From Anaerolineae bacterium (GTDB taxonomy: Bacteria; Chloroflexota; Anaerolineae; JAAYZQ01), in assembly GCA_016926595.1 (NCBI GenBank), contig JAFGOG010000556.1:1-42604 (forward strand): 42,604 bases of DNA. The letters are read 5' to 3'. How positions within the stretch are numbered: position 1 is the stretch's first letter; each line of letters begins with the position of its first letter. Shown here piece after piece: positions 15,204-23,689 of the stretch. Made by a program: the position numbers and the translations under genes. Under the pieces are notes generated by a model. The model was not told the DNA's origin and made no database searches. It was given only the letters and a program-made list of their open reading frames with translations.

Positions 15204-15282
15204 CTTTTGCTCGCCTCCTGTTCACCCGGGCAACAAGATCCGGATCTATGGTAGCACAAGAGCCGAGCGAACGCAAATGCCG

Positions 15283-16686
15283 CTAACGAAAGGCGTCGAT
15301 CTCGACCTGCGCGTTCATCCCCGGCCTGAGGTCGAGGTCAGTTGGCTCCAGGGCGATCAGCAAGGTATAAGTGGTGTCGCCCTGCTGTACCACGGCGACT
15401 GGCGAGATGGCCTCCACCTGCCCGCGCACGGCCTGGTTACCCAGGGCCAGGATCTGCACCCTGGCCTCCTGTCCGGCGCTGATTCTGCCGATGTTTAACT
15501 CGCTCACATTGCGCGTCTCCACGAGCCAGCGGGTGGTGTCGAGGATCTCGACGGCCGGCGCCCCCGCCGCAGCCCACTCGCCGGTGCGCACATGGACCGC
15601 GGAAATGACGCCATCAAAGGGCGCGCGGATCTCGGTGCCGGCCATCCGCCAGCGCACCTGCTCGACGGCCAGTTCGGCCTGGCGCAGCCGGGAGCGGGCC
15701 TGGGCAACTGCCTCCGGCGCAGGTGGGTCGAGCAGCGGATCGACCCAGGCGCGCAGTGTGTCCAGGTCTGCTTGGGCATGCTCTACTTGGGCAGCCAGGA
15801 GGGTCAAGGTTACGGTGTAGGCGGCCCGGGCATCCAGTGCCTGGGCCAACTGCACGCCGATCGTCTCGCCTTGGGCTGCCAGCAGGTCGAGGCCGAGGGC
15901 GTGCGCACGCTGTGCGCCTTGCGCCGCTTCCAGCCGTGCCTGGGCGATCTGCACCTCCCACTGCGCCTGCTGCACAACCCGCACCAGGCCGTCGCGCATC
16001 TGCTGCGGCTCCCAGGGGCGATCGAGGGCCTTTTTGTACTCGTCCTGCGCCGCCTCAAGAGCCCTTGTGGCGCGGGCCAGCTCAACCTGAGCAATAGTCA
16101 CTTGAGCCAACGGCGAGTTGGCGCGCGCCTGGGCCAGTTGCAGGTTGAGTTGAGCTTGGCCCGCCTGGGCGAAGGCAACGTCCGCAGTGGGGCCAGACCA
16201 TTTTGCCTGCTCCAGTTGCAGTTGGGCCACGCGCAAGGCCATCTCGGCCTGCGCCACTTGCTGCGCATGGGCCGCCTCCGCACGGTCGATCTCAGCCTGA
16301 CTGGGCCCGTTGAGCAGCGCGTCGAGTGCGGCTTGTTCGATAGTCACCTGTGCCTGGGCGTTTTCCAACTCCAGTTGCAGGGCCGTCGTGTCCAACCCGG
16401 CCAACAGACTGCCCGTTTTTACCGCCACACCCAGGCGAGCGGGCACAGCCTCGACCGGACCGCCAACGGCAAAACTCAATGGCAGCGTCTGCGCTGGGCG
16501 GATGGTGCCCAAAGCTTTAATCACGCTGCCAGACTGTGCCAGCGCGGCAGGCGTGGCATCGAGGCCCTGCGGATGAACTGCCTCTGCCATCGACGTGCCT
16601 TGAGGGGACTTGTTACACCCGGCGATGAGCAGCAAGGCCCAAAACAAAATATGAATCGATCTGACCGTGTTGGATGTGTGTTTCAT
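15283..16686 (-). CDS. HlyD-type membrane-fusion lipoprotein of an ABC exporter
   Basis: The protein is 467 aa with a lipoprotein signal (LLLIAGC, Cys24). The order is first half of the lipoyl/barrel-sandwich region (ALGTIRPAQTLPLSFAVGGPVEAV), a very long alanine/glutamine-rich coiled coil (about 105-330), second lipoyl half (GTEIRAPFDGVISAVHVRTGEW) and a beta-barrel (RVQILALGNQAVRGQVEAISP). This is the MacA/HlyD adaptor architecture. It follows the FtsX permease by 35 bp with a GAGGAAA site. In Gram-negative MacAB pumps the adaptor reaches an outer-membrane channel; none is encoded nearby, so it may instead gate substrate at the extracytoplasmic side. The substrate is unknown. Confidence 0.92.
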   Translation of the reverse strand: MKHTSNTVRSIHILFWALLLIAGCNKSPQGTSMAEAVHPQGLDATPAALAQSGSVIKALGTIRPAQTLPLSFAVGGPVEAVPARLGVAVKTGSLLAGLDTTALQLELENAQAQVTIEQAALDALLNGPSQAEIDRAEAAHAQQVAQAEMALRVAQLQLEQAKWSGPTADVAFAQAGQAQLNLQLAQARANSPLAQVTIAQVELARATRALEAAQDEYKKALDRPWEPQQMRDGLVRVVQQAQWEVQIAQARLEAAQGAQRAHALGLDLLAAQGETIGVQLAQALDARAAYTVTLTLLAAQVEHAQADLDTLRAWVDPLLDPPAPEAVAQARSRLRQAELAVEQVRWRMAGTEIRAPFDGVISAVHVRTGEWAAAGAPAVEILDTTRWLVETRNVSELNIGRISAGQEARVQILALGNQAVRGQVEAISPVAVVQQGDTTYTLLIALEPTDLDLRPGMNAQVEIDAFR

Positions 16687-16721
16687 CGTCTATTTCCTCA
16701 CTAACAGTTCATCGGCCAAAG

Positions 16722-19067
16722 TTACCGTCTTTCGATGATCGCCACCGGGTCGAGTTTGCGCAGCATCCGAGCGATGGTCACCGCACTGGCCAGAACGATG
16801 CTCAGGGGAAGCGGCACAGTGAACAGCCAGGGTGCCCAGTTGGCAAAATCCAGACTCAGGCCGCGCGGCGCGTAGAGCAGCGCCTGCATCCCTAGCAGCC
16901 CGGTTCCACACAGCGCCGCGCCGATGAGCCAGGCTAACGCGGTCAGGCTACCGGTCTCTTTGACCGTGCGCCCGACAAGCCAGCGGCGACTGCGTCCAAT
17001 GGCATTGAGCACGCCGAACTCTTCCTTGCGCTGGTTGAAAAAGATAGTGTTAAGCGTGACCATCGCACCTGCTGCCACAACCGCGATCATGCCTTCGAGC
17101 AGGGCAAACGCGAGGGTGAGAGAAGCCATCAACTCGCGGTAATCTCGCGCGGCCGTGGCAGAGGTGATGACGCCGGTCTCATTGGAAGCGATGCTGTCTT
17201 CCAGCCAGCGGGCCAGTTCAGCCTGGCGTCCCGCGTGAGGCACCACCAGCAGGCGCAGCGGACGAATGGAAACGAGTTCGTGGCTCTGCAGGTATTCCAG
17301 GGAAGCGAGGCCAAACCACGGGCGCTCCGGCGACAGGATGCCGACAACCACCATCTCGACGGGAAGGTCATCGTGCACCAGCGATACTCCCGTCTGGCTT
17401 TGCGCCCCGCCGACCCGGTCCCCCACCCGCAGCCCCCGGTTGACGGCGACGGTGACTGAGAGCGCGATCTCGTTGCTGCGGGGACGGGGTAGGCGGCCTT
17501 CTTGCACTTGCGCGCCAAACGTCTGCAGCAATATGGGCTGGTCGGCTTCAGGAACCCCGTAGAGGCCCACCCCCACCTCACCCCCCGGGGGCACCTGCAT
17601 CTGGATGCCCAATTGGATTGCTGGGATGACACGTTGTACCGCCGGATGGCGCTGGATCTGAGCCACCGTGCCGGGATCGAGGGCGTTGTTACGGACCGGG
17701 TACACTTCACTCACGGCACGGAGGTAAGCATTTGCCGGCTGCATCGCACTGACGGAGGAGGTGAGCAAAAAGACCGGCAAGGCGATCCCCAGCACCACCA
17801 GGGCAATGCTGCCAACCAGCAGCAGACTGCGCCGCCTATGACGCAGGTAAAAGGTGTGCGAAGCAAGTGGCTGAGCCGCCGAGCGCTTGACCACTGGATG
17901 GTGCTGAGGCTCTTCACCCAGATGACCCCGTTCGACGATCGCCACCGCATCCAGCCGCGCCAGGATGCGCCGGACGTTCCAAAAGGTCAAAGCCACCACC
18001 ACGACAGGAACGGGCAACACAAAGAAAAGCGGCGCGGGATTGAACAGGTCCAATTCCATGCCCAGGTTGTAGAACAGACGGTACTTGATGAAGGAGAGGG
18101 CCAGCAGGGCCAGTCCCAGGCCTACCAACATCCCGATCCCGGCGACGACAGCCGTTTCCGCCGTCATGCGGCGCACAAGGTGCCGTTTCTGGAGACCCAG
18201 GGCGTGCATGAGCCCGAGTTCCTCCAACCGGCTGCTCAAGGCAATCTGGTTGATCACCCCGACGACCACAGCGACCACGACAGCGACCACCGTGTTGACG
18301 ACGCCGAAAATGAGACGAAGGCCCGCGCGCGCCATGGCGACAAAGCGGGCAATCTCGGCAAAGGTCTCGACAGAGGTGGAAGACGTCTTGATAGTCGTCT
18401 CCAAAAAGGTGTCCACGCCGGCTTTGTGCCCCGGCTCGGCGGCCACAAGCAGCCCGGTGCGGCGTGGCGCATAGCGTTCGTGACTGTCCAGGTACTCGCC
18501 AGAGACAAAGCCCAGGCGGATGGCCGGCCCCTCGTCGGCCCCTTCCAAGATACCCACCAGGGTCAAAGGTGCGGCGACAGCGCCGTAGTATCGTTTGTCC
18601 ACGGTGCGGGCGATCTCATCGCCGATCCGCAAGTGCAGCGCCCGGGCCACTTCTTCCGAGAGCACGATCTCGTTGCTGCGCGGCTCAAACATCCGCCCCT
18701 CTTTGAGGCGCGCGTCGCAATAGTCCATCACGTAGCGTGCATCGTCCGGCGTGAGGCCCAACAGCCGCAGCTCGTCCTGTCCGATCAACGTCGGGTAGGT
18801 GATCGGCAGCCCGTTGTCGCGGATGAGACGCTGCACCCCGGGATACGTTTGCACCTGTGCAATCACGCCTGGATCGAGCACACCGCCAACCGGAAACACC
18901 CGGCTGAGCCGGGTGACGTAGATGACGTTGGCGCGCACTGGCACGGACTCTAGCACGCCAACCAGGACAAACAGCCCAACTGTCGCCAGGCCGATCAGCA
19001 GAATCTGTACCAACGCGTTCTTTTTGTGGCGCAAGTAATAGGTACAAGAGGATAGCGGGTTCATCAT
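16722..19067 (-). CDS. ABC exporter permease with two FtsX domains
   Basis: The protein is 781 aa. It has a duplicated layout: an N-terminal membrane helix (NALVQILLIGLATVGLFVLVG), an extracytoplasmic MacB-like domain, and an FtsX domain (VVAVVVAVVVGVINQIALSSRLEELGLMHALGLQKRHLVRR). The same set then repeats (about 400-781, FNQRKEEFGVLNAIGRSRRWLVGR). The ELGLMHALG and EFGVLNAIG motifs are the FtsX coupling-helix sequences that contact the ATPase. Such proteins act by mechanotransmission or lipid/peptide export. The ATG lies five bases after the ATPase stop, so the two are tightly coupled, and the HlyD-type adaptor follows. Confidence 0.93.
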   Translation of the reverse strand: MMNPLSSCTYYLRHKKNALVQILLIGLATVGLFVLVGVLESVPVRANVIYVTRLSRVFPVGGVLDPGVIAQVQTYPGVQRLIRDNGLPITYPTLIGQDELRLLGLTPDDARYVMDYCDARLKEGRMFEPRSNEIVLSEEVARALHLRIGDEIARTVDKRYYGAVAAPLTLVGILEGADEGPAIRLGFVSGEYLDSHERYAPRRTGLLVAAEPGHKAGVDTFLETTIKTSSTSVETFAEIARFVAMARAGLRLIFGVVNTVVAVVVAVVVGVINQIALSSRLEELGLMHALGLQKRHLVRRMTAETAVVAGIGMLVGLGLALLALSFIKYRLFYNLGMELDLFNPAPLFFVLPVPVVVVALTFWNVRRILARLDAVAIVERGHLGEEPQHHPVVKRSAAQPLASHTFYLRHRRRSLLLVGSIALVVLGIALPVFLLTSSVSAMQPANAYLRAVSEVYPVRNNALDPGTVAQIQRHPAVQRVIPAIQLGIQMQVPPGGEVGVGLYGVPEADQPILLQTFGAQVQEGRLPRPRSNEIALSVTVAVNRGLRVGDRVGGAQSQTGVSLVHDDLPVEMVVVGILSPERPWFGLASLEYLQSHELVSIRPLRLLVVPHAGRQAELARWLEDSIASNETGVITSATAARDYRELMASLTLAFALLEGMIAVVAAGAMVTLNTIFFNQRKEEFGVLNAIGRSRRWLVGRTVKETGSLTALAWLIGAALCGTGLLGMQALLYAPRGLSLDFANWAPWLFTVPLPLSIVLASAVTIARMLRKLDPVAIIERR

Positions 19068-19072
19068 TCACC

Positions 19073-19771
19073 TCACATGACCACACCGTTGACACGCTGC
19101 GCGCGCGCCAGCCGGTCTTCGACCCTGGCGATCTGGCCATCGCGGATGGTTAACACCAGGTCGGCCTCACTCAGGATCTCGGGGTTGTGAGTGACGGCGA
19201 TCAGGCTGCCCTGGTCACGGTAGCTGCGCAGCAAAGCCATCACTTGCAATCCCGTATGCCGATCCAGCAGCCCCGTCGGCTCGTCGGCAAAAATAACCCG
19301 CGGGCGGTGGATCATAGCCCGGGCGATGGCCACCCGCTGCCGCTCGCCGCCGGATAGCTCGTAGGGAAAACGATGCAGCTTGTCGCCCAGGCCCAGGTCG
19401 GCTAACAGCGCCTTTGCCTGCTCCAGGTGCGCCCTGCCCTGCACCGGCGCGGCGACCATGACGTTTTCCAGCGTAGTGAGATAGTTGATCAAAAAGTGCT
19501 GCTGGAAGACAAAACCAAACTCGGTGCGGCGCAGGGCCACCCGTTCCCGGTCGGACATCTTGCTGTACGCGCGGTCGTCGAGGCAAACATCGCCCTGGGT
19601 GGGTTTGCGCAGCCCACTGAGCAGATAGAGCAGCGAGCTTTTGCCCGAACCGGAGGGACCAAGAATGCCGACAAACTGGTGGTCCTGGATGCCCAATGAC
19701 ACACCGTGCACGGCGTTGATGGTTCTGTCGCCATCCTGGTACGTCAAGGTTAGATTCTCTGCCTGTAACAT
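19073..19771 (-). CDS. ABC exporter ATP-binding protein (MacB/LolD-type)
   Basis: The start at MLQAENLTL (19771) is supported by an AAGGAG site; the longer frame adds 25 unrelated residues. The 232-aa ATPase has Walker [11 protein letters not shown]-loop FVFQQHF, signature [14 protein letters not shown], Walker [11 protein letters not shown]-loop LLDRHTG and H-loop VTHNPE, all intact. It energises the FtsX permease that follows after five bases, and the HlyD adaptor. The operon is divergent from the response regulator/histidine kinase pair, its likely regulator. Confidence 0.95.
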   Translation of the reverse strand: MLQAENLTLTYQDGDRTINAVHGVSLGIQDHQFVGILGPSGSGKSSLLYLLSGLRKPTQGDVCLDDRAYSKMSDRERVALRRTEFGFVFQQHFLINYLTTLENVMVAAPVQGRAHLEQAKALLADLGLGDKLHRFPYELSGGERQRVAIARAMIHRPRVIFADEPTGLLDRHTGLQVMALLRSYRDQGSLIAVTHNPEILSEADLVLTIRDGQIARVEDRLARAQRVNGVVM

Positions 19772-19865
19772 AGTCACTCCTTTACGATTTCTGTCCATTA
19801 CCTTGCCTCTATGATACTCGATCCGGCAGTTGTTTTCCATAGGCACCTGTCACACCGCGGCGATG

Positions 19866-19897
19866 ATGACCCTCACGTTCCACCGTGACATTGTCAT
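19866..19897. promoter_or_regulatory. Imperfect inverted repeat between divergent operons
   Basis: ATGAC (19866) and TCACG (19873) are mirrored by CGTGA (19884) and GTCAT (19893), giving a two-part inverted repeat. It lies between the exporter operon and the two-component genes and could be a binding site of the NarL-type regulator. The arms are short, so this is tentative. Confidence 0.35.
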
Positions 19898-19942
19898 AGG
19901 CATAGAACCAACAAATGGATGAGACATGATCGACAGAAATCT

Positions 19943-19971
19943 TTGACTTTTCACTCAGCTTCAGATACAAT
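19943..19971 (+). promoter_or_regulatory. Predicted promoter of the two-component genes
   Basis: TTGACT (19943-19948) and TACAAT (19966-19971) are separated by 17 bp. The predicted start is near 19978, and an AAGGAGG site follows directly before the ATG at 19991. Confidence 0.75.
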
Positions 19972-19990
19972 AGGGTGAAGGAGGCGTCCT

Positions 19991-20617
19991 ATGATCCGCG
20001 TTGCCGTTGTCGACGACCACCCCCACGTGGCCATCGCCCTGCGTGCGCTGCTCGATCAAACCCCCGACATCCGCCTGGTGGCCGAAGCCAGGCGAGGCGG
20101 TGACGTGCCAACGCTGGTGCGCCAGGCTCGCCCTGACGTCTTGCTGCTCGATCTGTTCATCGAACCACAATTCGATGCCCTGGCAACGGTGCGCAACCTG
20201 CGCGCCGATTTTCCCCACCTCAAAATCTGCCTGTTCAGCGCGTTCCTGGAGCCGTCGATGGTGCGCGACCTGCTGCAAGCGGGCGTGTATGGCTATATCC
20301 TCAAGGACGATGACTATGTGTCCAAGATCGAGGTCATTCTTCGGGATCTGATGGATGGGCGCGTCTACCTGAGCACACAGGTGTACCGGGCTTTGGCCGA
20401 AGCGATGCGCACAGAGGGCGCCGAGTCGACGCTGTCGGAGCGCGAACTGGATATTTTACGGCTGGCCAAACGAGGCTTGCCCAACCCACAAGTCGCCCAA
20501 TCGCTGCACATTTCGCCGGGCACGGTGCGCAATCACCTCAGCGCCATCTATCGCAAACTGGGCGTGCACAGCCGCCACGAGGCTCTCCAGGCAGCAGAGA
20601 AACAGGGATTGATCTGA
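19991..20617 (+). CDS. NarL/LuxR-type response regulator
   Basis: The protein is 208 aa. The receiver domain (1-120) has the acidic pocket D8/D9, phosphoacceptor D54 (LLLDLF), S83 and K105. The LuxR-type HTH (about 145-205) contains LSERELDILRLAKRGLPNPQVAQSLHISPGTVRNHLSAIYRKLGVHSR. Phosphorylation by the kinase encoded one base downstream would promote dimer binding to DNA. The divergent ABC exporter operon is the most likely target, but this is inferred from position only. Confidence 0.95.
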   Translation: MIRVAVVDDHPHVAIALRALLDQTPDIRLVAEARRGGDVPTLVRQARPDVLLLDLFIEPQFDALATVRNLRADFPHLKICLFSAFLEPSMVRDLLQAGVYGYILKDDDYVSKIEVILRDLMDGRVYLSTQVYRALAEAMRTEGAESTLSERELDILRLAKRGLPNPQVAQSLHISPGTVRNHLSAIYRKLGVHSRHEALQAAEKQGLI

Positions 20618-20618
20618 C

Positions 20619-21908
20619 ATGGTTACAGACTATGTGATCGGCCTGGCGCTGGGATGGCTGAGCCTGGCGTTGGGCCTGCTGTCCTATCGTTGGCTGCGCG
20701 GCTGGTGGCAGCGGCGGCGCTACGGCCCAGAGATCGATCACGGGCTGCTGCTGGTAGAATATGGCCGCCGAATGACCGGCACGTTGGACCGCGAGGGGAT
20801 TGTACACCTGTTTACCACCGACCTGCCGCGCGTGCTCGGGGTCGAACGCGCCGTGCTGCTGTTACCTCAAGAACACCAACTTGTCGCCGGTGAACAGAGT
20901 GTGCCCATCAGCCACGCTGCGGTGCGGTGGGTCGCCTCGGCAGGGGAAGCGCAACGGGCCGAGCGTGGGCACCTGCACGCGCTGATCCAGCAGGGACGCA
21001 GCGATCTGGGCTGGGCGCGGGTGTGGGTGCCGCTGCTGCGGGGGATCGATCTGCGGGGACTGTGGCTGCTTGGAGAACGCAAACGGGGTGCGCACGGGCG
21101 TCTCCTGGGATTTTCGCCGCGAGACCTGCGCTGGCTGACCGCCCTGGGTCGGCAAGCGGCACTGGTGCTGGAAGCCATCCACTATGCCGAGCAGGAGCGA
21201 CTGGCCGCCGCAGACATCCGCACATTGTACCGCCAGGTGGTTTTGGCGCGCGAGGTCGAGCGCGGGCGAATGGCGCGCGAACTACACGATGGCGTGCTGC
21301 AAGACTTGTGCGCCGTCACCCGCGATCTGAAAGCGCTGGAAGCACAAACAGCGAGCTCGAGCGGCACCGACACTTGTAACGCAGCAGGCTATGCCGACCT
21401 GACCACGCGCGCCGGAGAGGCGGTGCAGGCGCTGCGCGCCATCTGCAATGACTTGCGCCCGCCGCTGCTCCAACAGGACCTCGTTGCGGCGCTCAAGGCG
21501 CTGGTCGAGGGACTGGACGCACGCTCTACGGCCCCCGTGCGCATCGACGTGCAAATCCAGAACCCGCAAGCGTTGTCAGCCTGCCTCTCCGACGACGTAG
21601 CCCTGGCCCTCTTTCGCATCACTCAGGAGGCGCTGCACAACGCCATCCAGCACGCTGACGCCTCCGAGATCGCGGTCAGCCTGACTCAATACCCCGACTT
21701 TTTGCGCCTCACGGTCATCGACGACGGGCGGGGCATTGCCGGCGGGCTCGAGCCAGGCCGGTTCGTGGCCGAGGGTCATTTTGGCCTGGCCGGGATGCGC
21801 GAACGTGCGGCGATGATCGGAGCCAGGCTGGACGTACAGACCGCCGTCGACTATGGCACGGCGGTCGTCGTCCAGGTTCCCTACGCTACCCCTCCCGTCA
21901 AACCTTGA
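20619..21908 (+). CDS. Membrane-anchored NarL-family sensor histidine kinase with GAF-like domain
   Basis: The protein is 429 aa. One N-terminal membrane helix (about 4-24) is followed by a GAF-like sensor region (about 45-190) with no extracytoplasmic loop, so the signal is probably sensed inside the cell or in the membrane. The HisKA_3 dimerisation helix carries the phosphoacceptor His in RMARELHDGVLQDL. The HATPase_c domain has the N box ITQEALHNAIQHA and G box VIDDGRGIAGG, plus GHFGLAGMRERA. The ATG comes one base after the regulator stop (TGAcATG), so the pair is translationally coupled. Confidence 0.94.
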   Translation: MVTDYVIGLALGWLSLALGLLSYRWLRGWWQRRRYGPEIDHGLLLVEYGRRMTGTLDREGIVHLFTTDLPRVLGVERAVLLLPQEHQLVAGEQSVPISHAAVRWVASAGEAQRAERGHLHALIQQGRSDLGWARVWVPLLRGIDLRGLWLLGERKRGAHGRLLGFSPRDLRWLTALGRQAALVLEAIHYAEQERLAAADIRTLYRQVVLAREVERGRMARELHDGVLQDLCAVTRDLKALEAQTASSSGTDTCNAAGYADLTTRAGEAVQALRAICNDLRPPLLQQDLVAALKALVEGLDARSTAPVRIDVQIQNPQALSACLSDDVALALFRITQEALHNAIQHADASEIAVSLTQYPDFLRLTVIDDGRGIAGGLEPGRFVAEGHFGLAGMRERAAMIGARLDVQTAVDYGTAVVVQVPYATPPVKP

Positions 21909-21921
21909 GCGGATCTGGATT

Positions 21922-22617
21922 CTACGCCGATCTGCCGTCTGTGGATCGCCGTGTGGCGGCCGCTTTGGCCTCGAGTTCCCGGATCGCGTCGGAGGCGATC
22001 CAACGCGCGGCGCGCGAGTCCATTTGTTGGATCGCTTTGGCGGCCTCGAGGGCAGCCTGGTTCAGTTGCGGGTTGCGCTTGCCGATGTTGCGCAGCGCCC
22101 AGCTAACTGCCTTTTTGACCATGTTACGTTCGTCGGTCGCGCCGCGCTGGATGACCGGCAGCAGGGCCACGAACTGCTCGTCGCGGGCCTGCTTGTCGTG
22201 CCAGGCCAGGCAGGCGAGCAAGGCAAACGCAGCCCGCTTGACAAACTCTTCTTCGCGCTCGGCCCAGTCGCGAACCTTTTGCCAGGCCAGGGGCATCTTT
22301 TCAAAGAGGTTCATACACACCTGGTCGCAAACGTCCCAAGAGTTCAAGTCCTTGACCCAATCCTCCATCTGCGCTTCGGTCAGGGCCTGGGGATCGTCGA
22401 TCATGGCGGCGACGATGCGCGCCTCAGGTATCCCGACCTGCCACAAGGCCAGGGCCAGCGCATGGTCTTTGCCCACTTCTTTGGCCAGCTTGCGCATGTC
22501 GGGGATGGATACACCCAGGCGGCCCTCGGCGGTCATCGCATAGCGGGCCATCCCGGCAACCTGATCGGGCCGCGCTTTTTCTTTCAGTTTGTCCAGGATA
22601 TCTTGAACAGAAGCCAT
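21922..22617 (-). CDS. AlkD-like DNA alkylation repair HEAT-repeat glycosylase
   Basis: I start the gene at MASVQDIL (22617), which is preceded by an AGGCAAAGG site; the longer open frame upstream is not coding. The 231-aa protein is the ALK-repeat (HEAT-like) family: YAMTAEGRLGVSIPDMRKLAKEVGKDHALALALW, LNSWDVCDQVCMNLF, FVKRAAFALLACLAWHDK and DERNMVKKAVSWALRNIGKRNP. The W-D pair in SWDVCD and the VKKAVSWALR motif are typical of AlkD-type enzymes that remove bulky or cationic alkyl bases such as 3- and 7-methylpurines without base flipping. It is convergent with the histidine kinase, 13 bp apart. Confidence 0.9.
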   Translation of the reverse strand: MASVQDILDKLKEKARPDQVAGMARYAMTAEGRLGVSIPDMRKLAKEVGKDHALALALWQVGIPEARIVAAMIDDPQALTEAQMEDWVKDLNSWDVCDQVCMNLFEKMPLAWQKVRDWAEREEEFVKRAAFALLACLAWHDKQARDEQFVALLPVIQRGATDERNMVKKAVSWALRNIGKRNPQLNQAALEAAKAIQQMDSRAARWIASDAIRELEAKAAATRRSTDGRSA

Positions 22618-22812
22618 CCTTTGCCTCGCTCCTTGCGCCTTTAGCCGGCGAAATCTTTGAGGACAGCCCTTGAACGGCGACATCATGCCGCCCGTCGGGT
22701 GAGTGCTGATGGAAGAATAGCACAAACGTTCGGTTTGCGCAAATTGGTGGATCCCACAGATTGGGGTGCGTCCGGCCGCGGCCTCGCTCGTGCAGGGAGA
22801 GATGGAGCAAGC
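22618..22812. other. Intergenic stretch without a recognised gene
   Basis: No gene, RNA or clear signal is visible between the AlkD-like start and the palindrome at 22813-22837. The promoter for the ABC-cyclase operon lies at the right edge of the gap. Confidence 0.5.
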
Positions 22813-22837
22813 GCACAGACTTGCATCTGTGCTTTTT
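22813..22837. repeat. Palindromic hairpin with T tract upstream of the ABC-cyclase operon
   Basis: GCACAGA (22813-22819) and TCTGTGC (22826-22832) form a 7-bp stem with a 6-nt loop, followed by TTTTT. It lies 6 bp upstream of a consensus -35 box. It resembles a terminator, but no plus-strand gene precedes it. It could therefore be an operator or a dispersed hairpin element. Confidence 0.5.
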
Positions 22838-22842
22838 CGGTG

Positions 22843-22872
22843 TTGACATTCGGAGGCTAGCCAGGTTATAAT
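22843..22872 (+). promoter_or_regulatory. Consensus sigma70 promoter of the ABC-cyclase operon
   Basis: TTGACA (22843-22848) and TATAAT (22867-22872) both match consensus, with an 18-bp spacer. The predicted start is near 22879, giving a leader of about 70 nt before the ATPase ATG at 22949. Confidence 0.82.
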
Positions 22873-22948
22873 GATCGTATTGGTCAAACCCCGCTTTGAC
22901 ACCTGGACCAGGCTCCTGGAACCGGCTGTACGCCTGAAAGGAAAAAAG

Positions 22949-23689
22949 ATGGATATCTTGCAGACACAGAACCTCCACAAGCAGTACATCATGGGCGAAG
23001 TCACCGTGAACGCCTTGCGCGGCGTGGATTTTGTCGTACAGCAGGGCGAGTTCGTGGCGGTGATGGGGCCATCCGGTTCCGGCAAATCGACGCTGCTGCA
23101 CCTGCTCGGCGGGCTGGACGCGCCCAGCGATGGCGAGGTAACCCTCGGCGGGCGGCGGCTGGCGCATCTGAGCGACGATGAGGTGACGATCATCCGGCGG
23201 CGGCAGATGGGGTTCATCTTTCAGTTCTTTAATTTGCTGCCCACCCTCAGCGCGGCGGAGAACGTGGCCTTGCCGCTGCTGATCGATGGCAAGCGCATCG
23301 AGGACTATGCCGAGCGCGTTAGCTCACTGCTGGCGTTGGTCGGGCTGGACGACCGCGCCCAACACCGCCCCGACCAGCTCTCCGGCGGGCAGCAGCAGCG
23401 GGTGGCAATCGCCCGCGCGCTGGTCACCGAGCCAGCCATCGTCCTGGCCGATGAGCCAACCGGCAACCTCGACCGCAAGGTGGGTCGCGAGGTGCTCGAT
23501 CTACTGCGCCGCGCCTGCGACGAAAAGCAGCAGACCATCGTCATGGTCACCCACGACCCGTTCGCGGCGGCCTATGCCGACCGGGTGGTCTTTTTGCGCG
23601 ATGGCAACGTCGTGCACGAATGGCGCCCCAACGGCGATCAAGAGAGCGTGCAAGCCATCATTGACATCATGGCCGGGTTGGAAGTGTGA
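22949..23689 (+). CDS. ABC transporter ATP-binding protein partnering the cyclase-fused permease
   Basis: The start at [13 protein letters not shown] (22949) has a GAAAGGAAAAAAG site and is the standard N-terminus of the family; the upstream 26 codons overlap the promoter leader. The 246-aa protein has Walker [11 protein letters not shown]-loop FIFQFFN, signature [14 protein letters not shown], Walker [10 protein letters not shown] and H-loop VTHDP, all intact. It belongs to the MacB/LolD/BceA group that works with FtsX permeases. Its stop overlaps the GTG start of the giant permease-cyclase (GTGA), so the two are made together. Confidence 0.95.
   Translation: MDILQTQNLHKQYIMGEVTVNALRGVDFVVQQGEFVAVMGPSGSGKSTLLHLLGGLDAPSDGEVTLGGRRLAHLSDDEVTIIRRRQMGFIFQFFNLLPTLSAAENVALPLLIDGKRIEDYAERVSSLLALVGLDDRAQHRPDQLSGGQQQRVAIARALVTEPAIVLADEPTGNLDRKVGREVLDLLRRACDEKQQTIVMVTHDPFAAAYADRVVFLRDGNVVHEWRPNGDQESVQAIIDIMAGLEV

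Noticed and set aside
17502..18953. A 483-aa plus-strand frame opposite the FtsX permease
   Set aside because: It is histidine/glutamine-rich low-complexity antisense, with no recognisable domain.
21922..23217. A 431-aa minus-strand frame
   Set aside because: Only the last 231 residues are an AlkD-like protein with a ribosome binding site. The upstream part is antisense to the ABC ATPase and its promoter.
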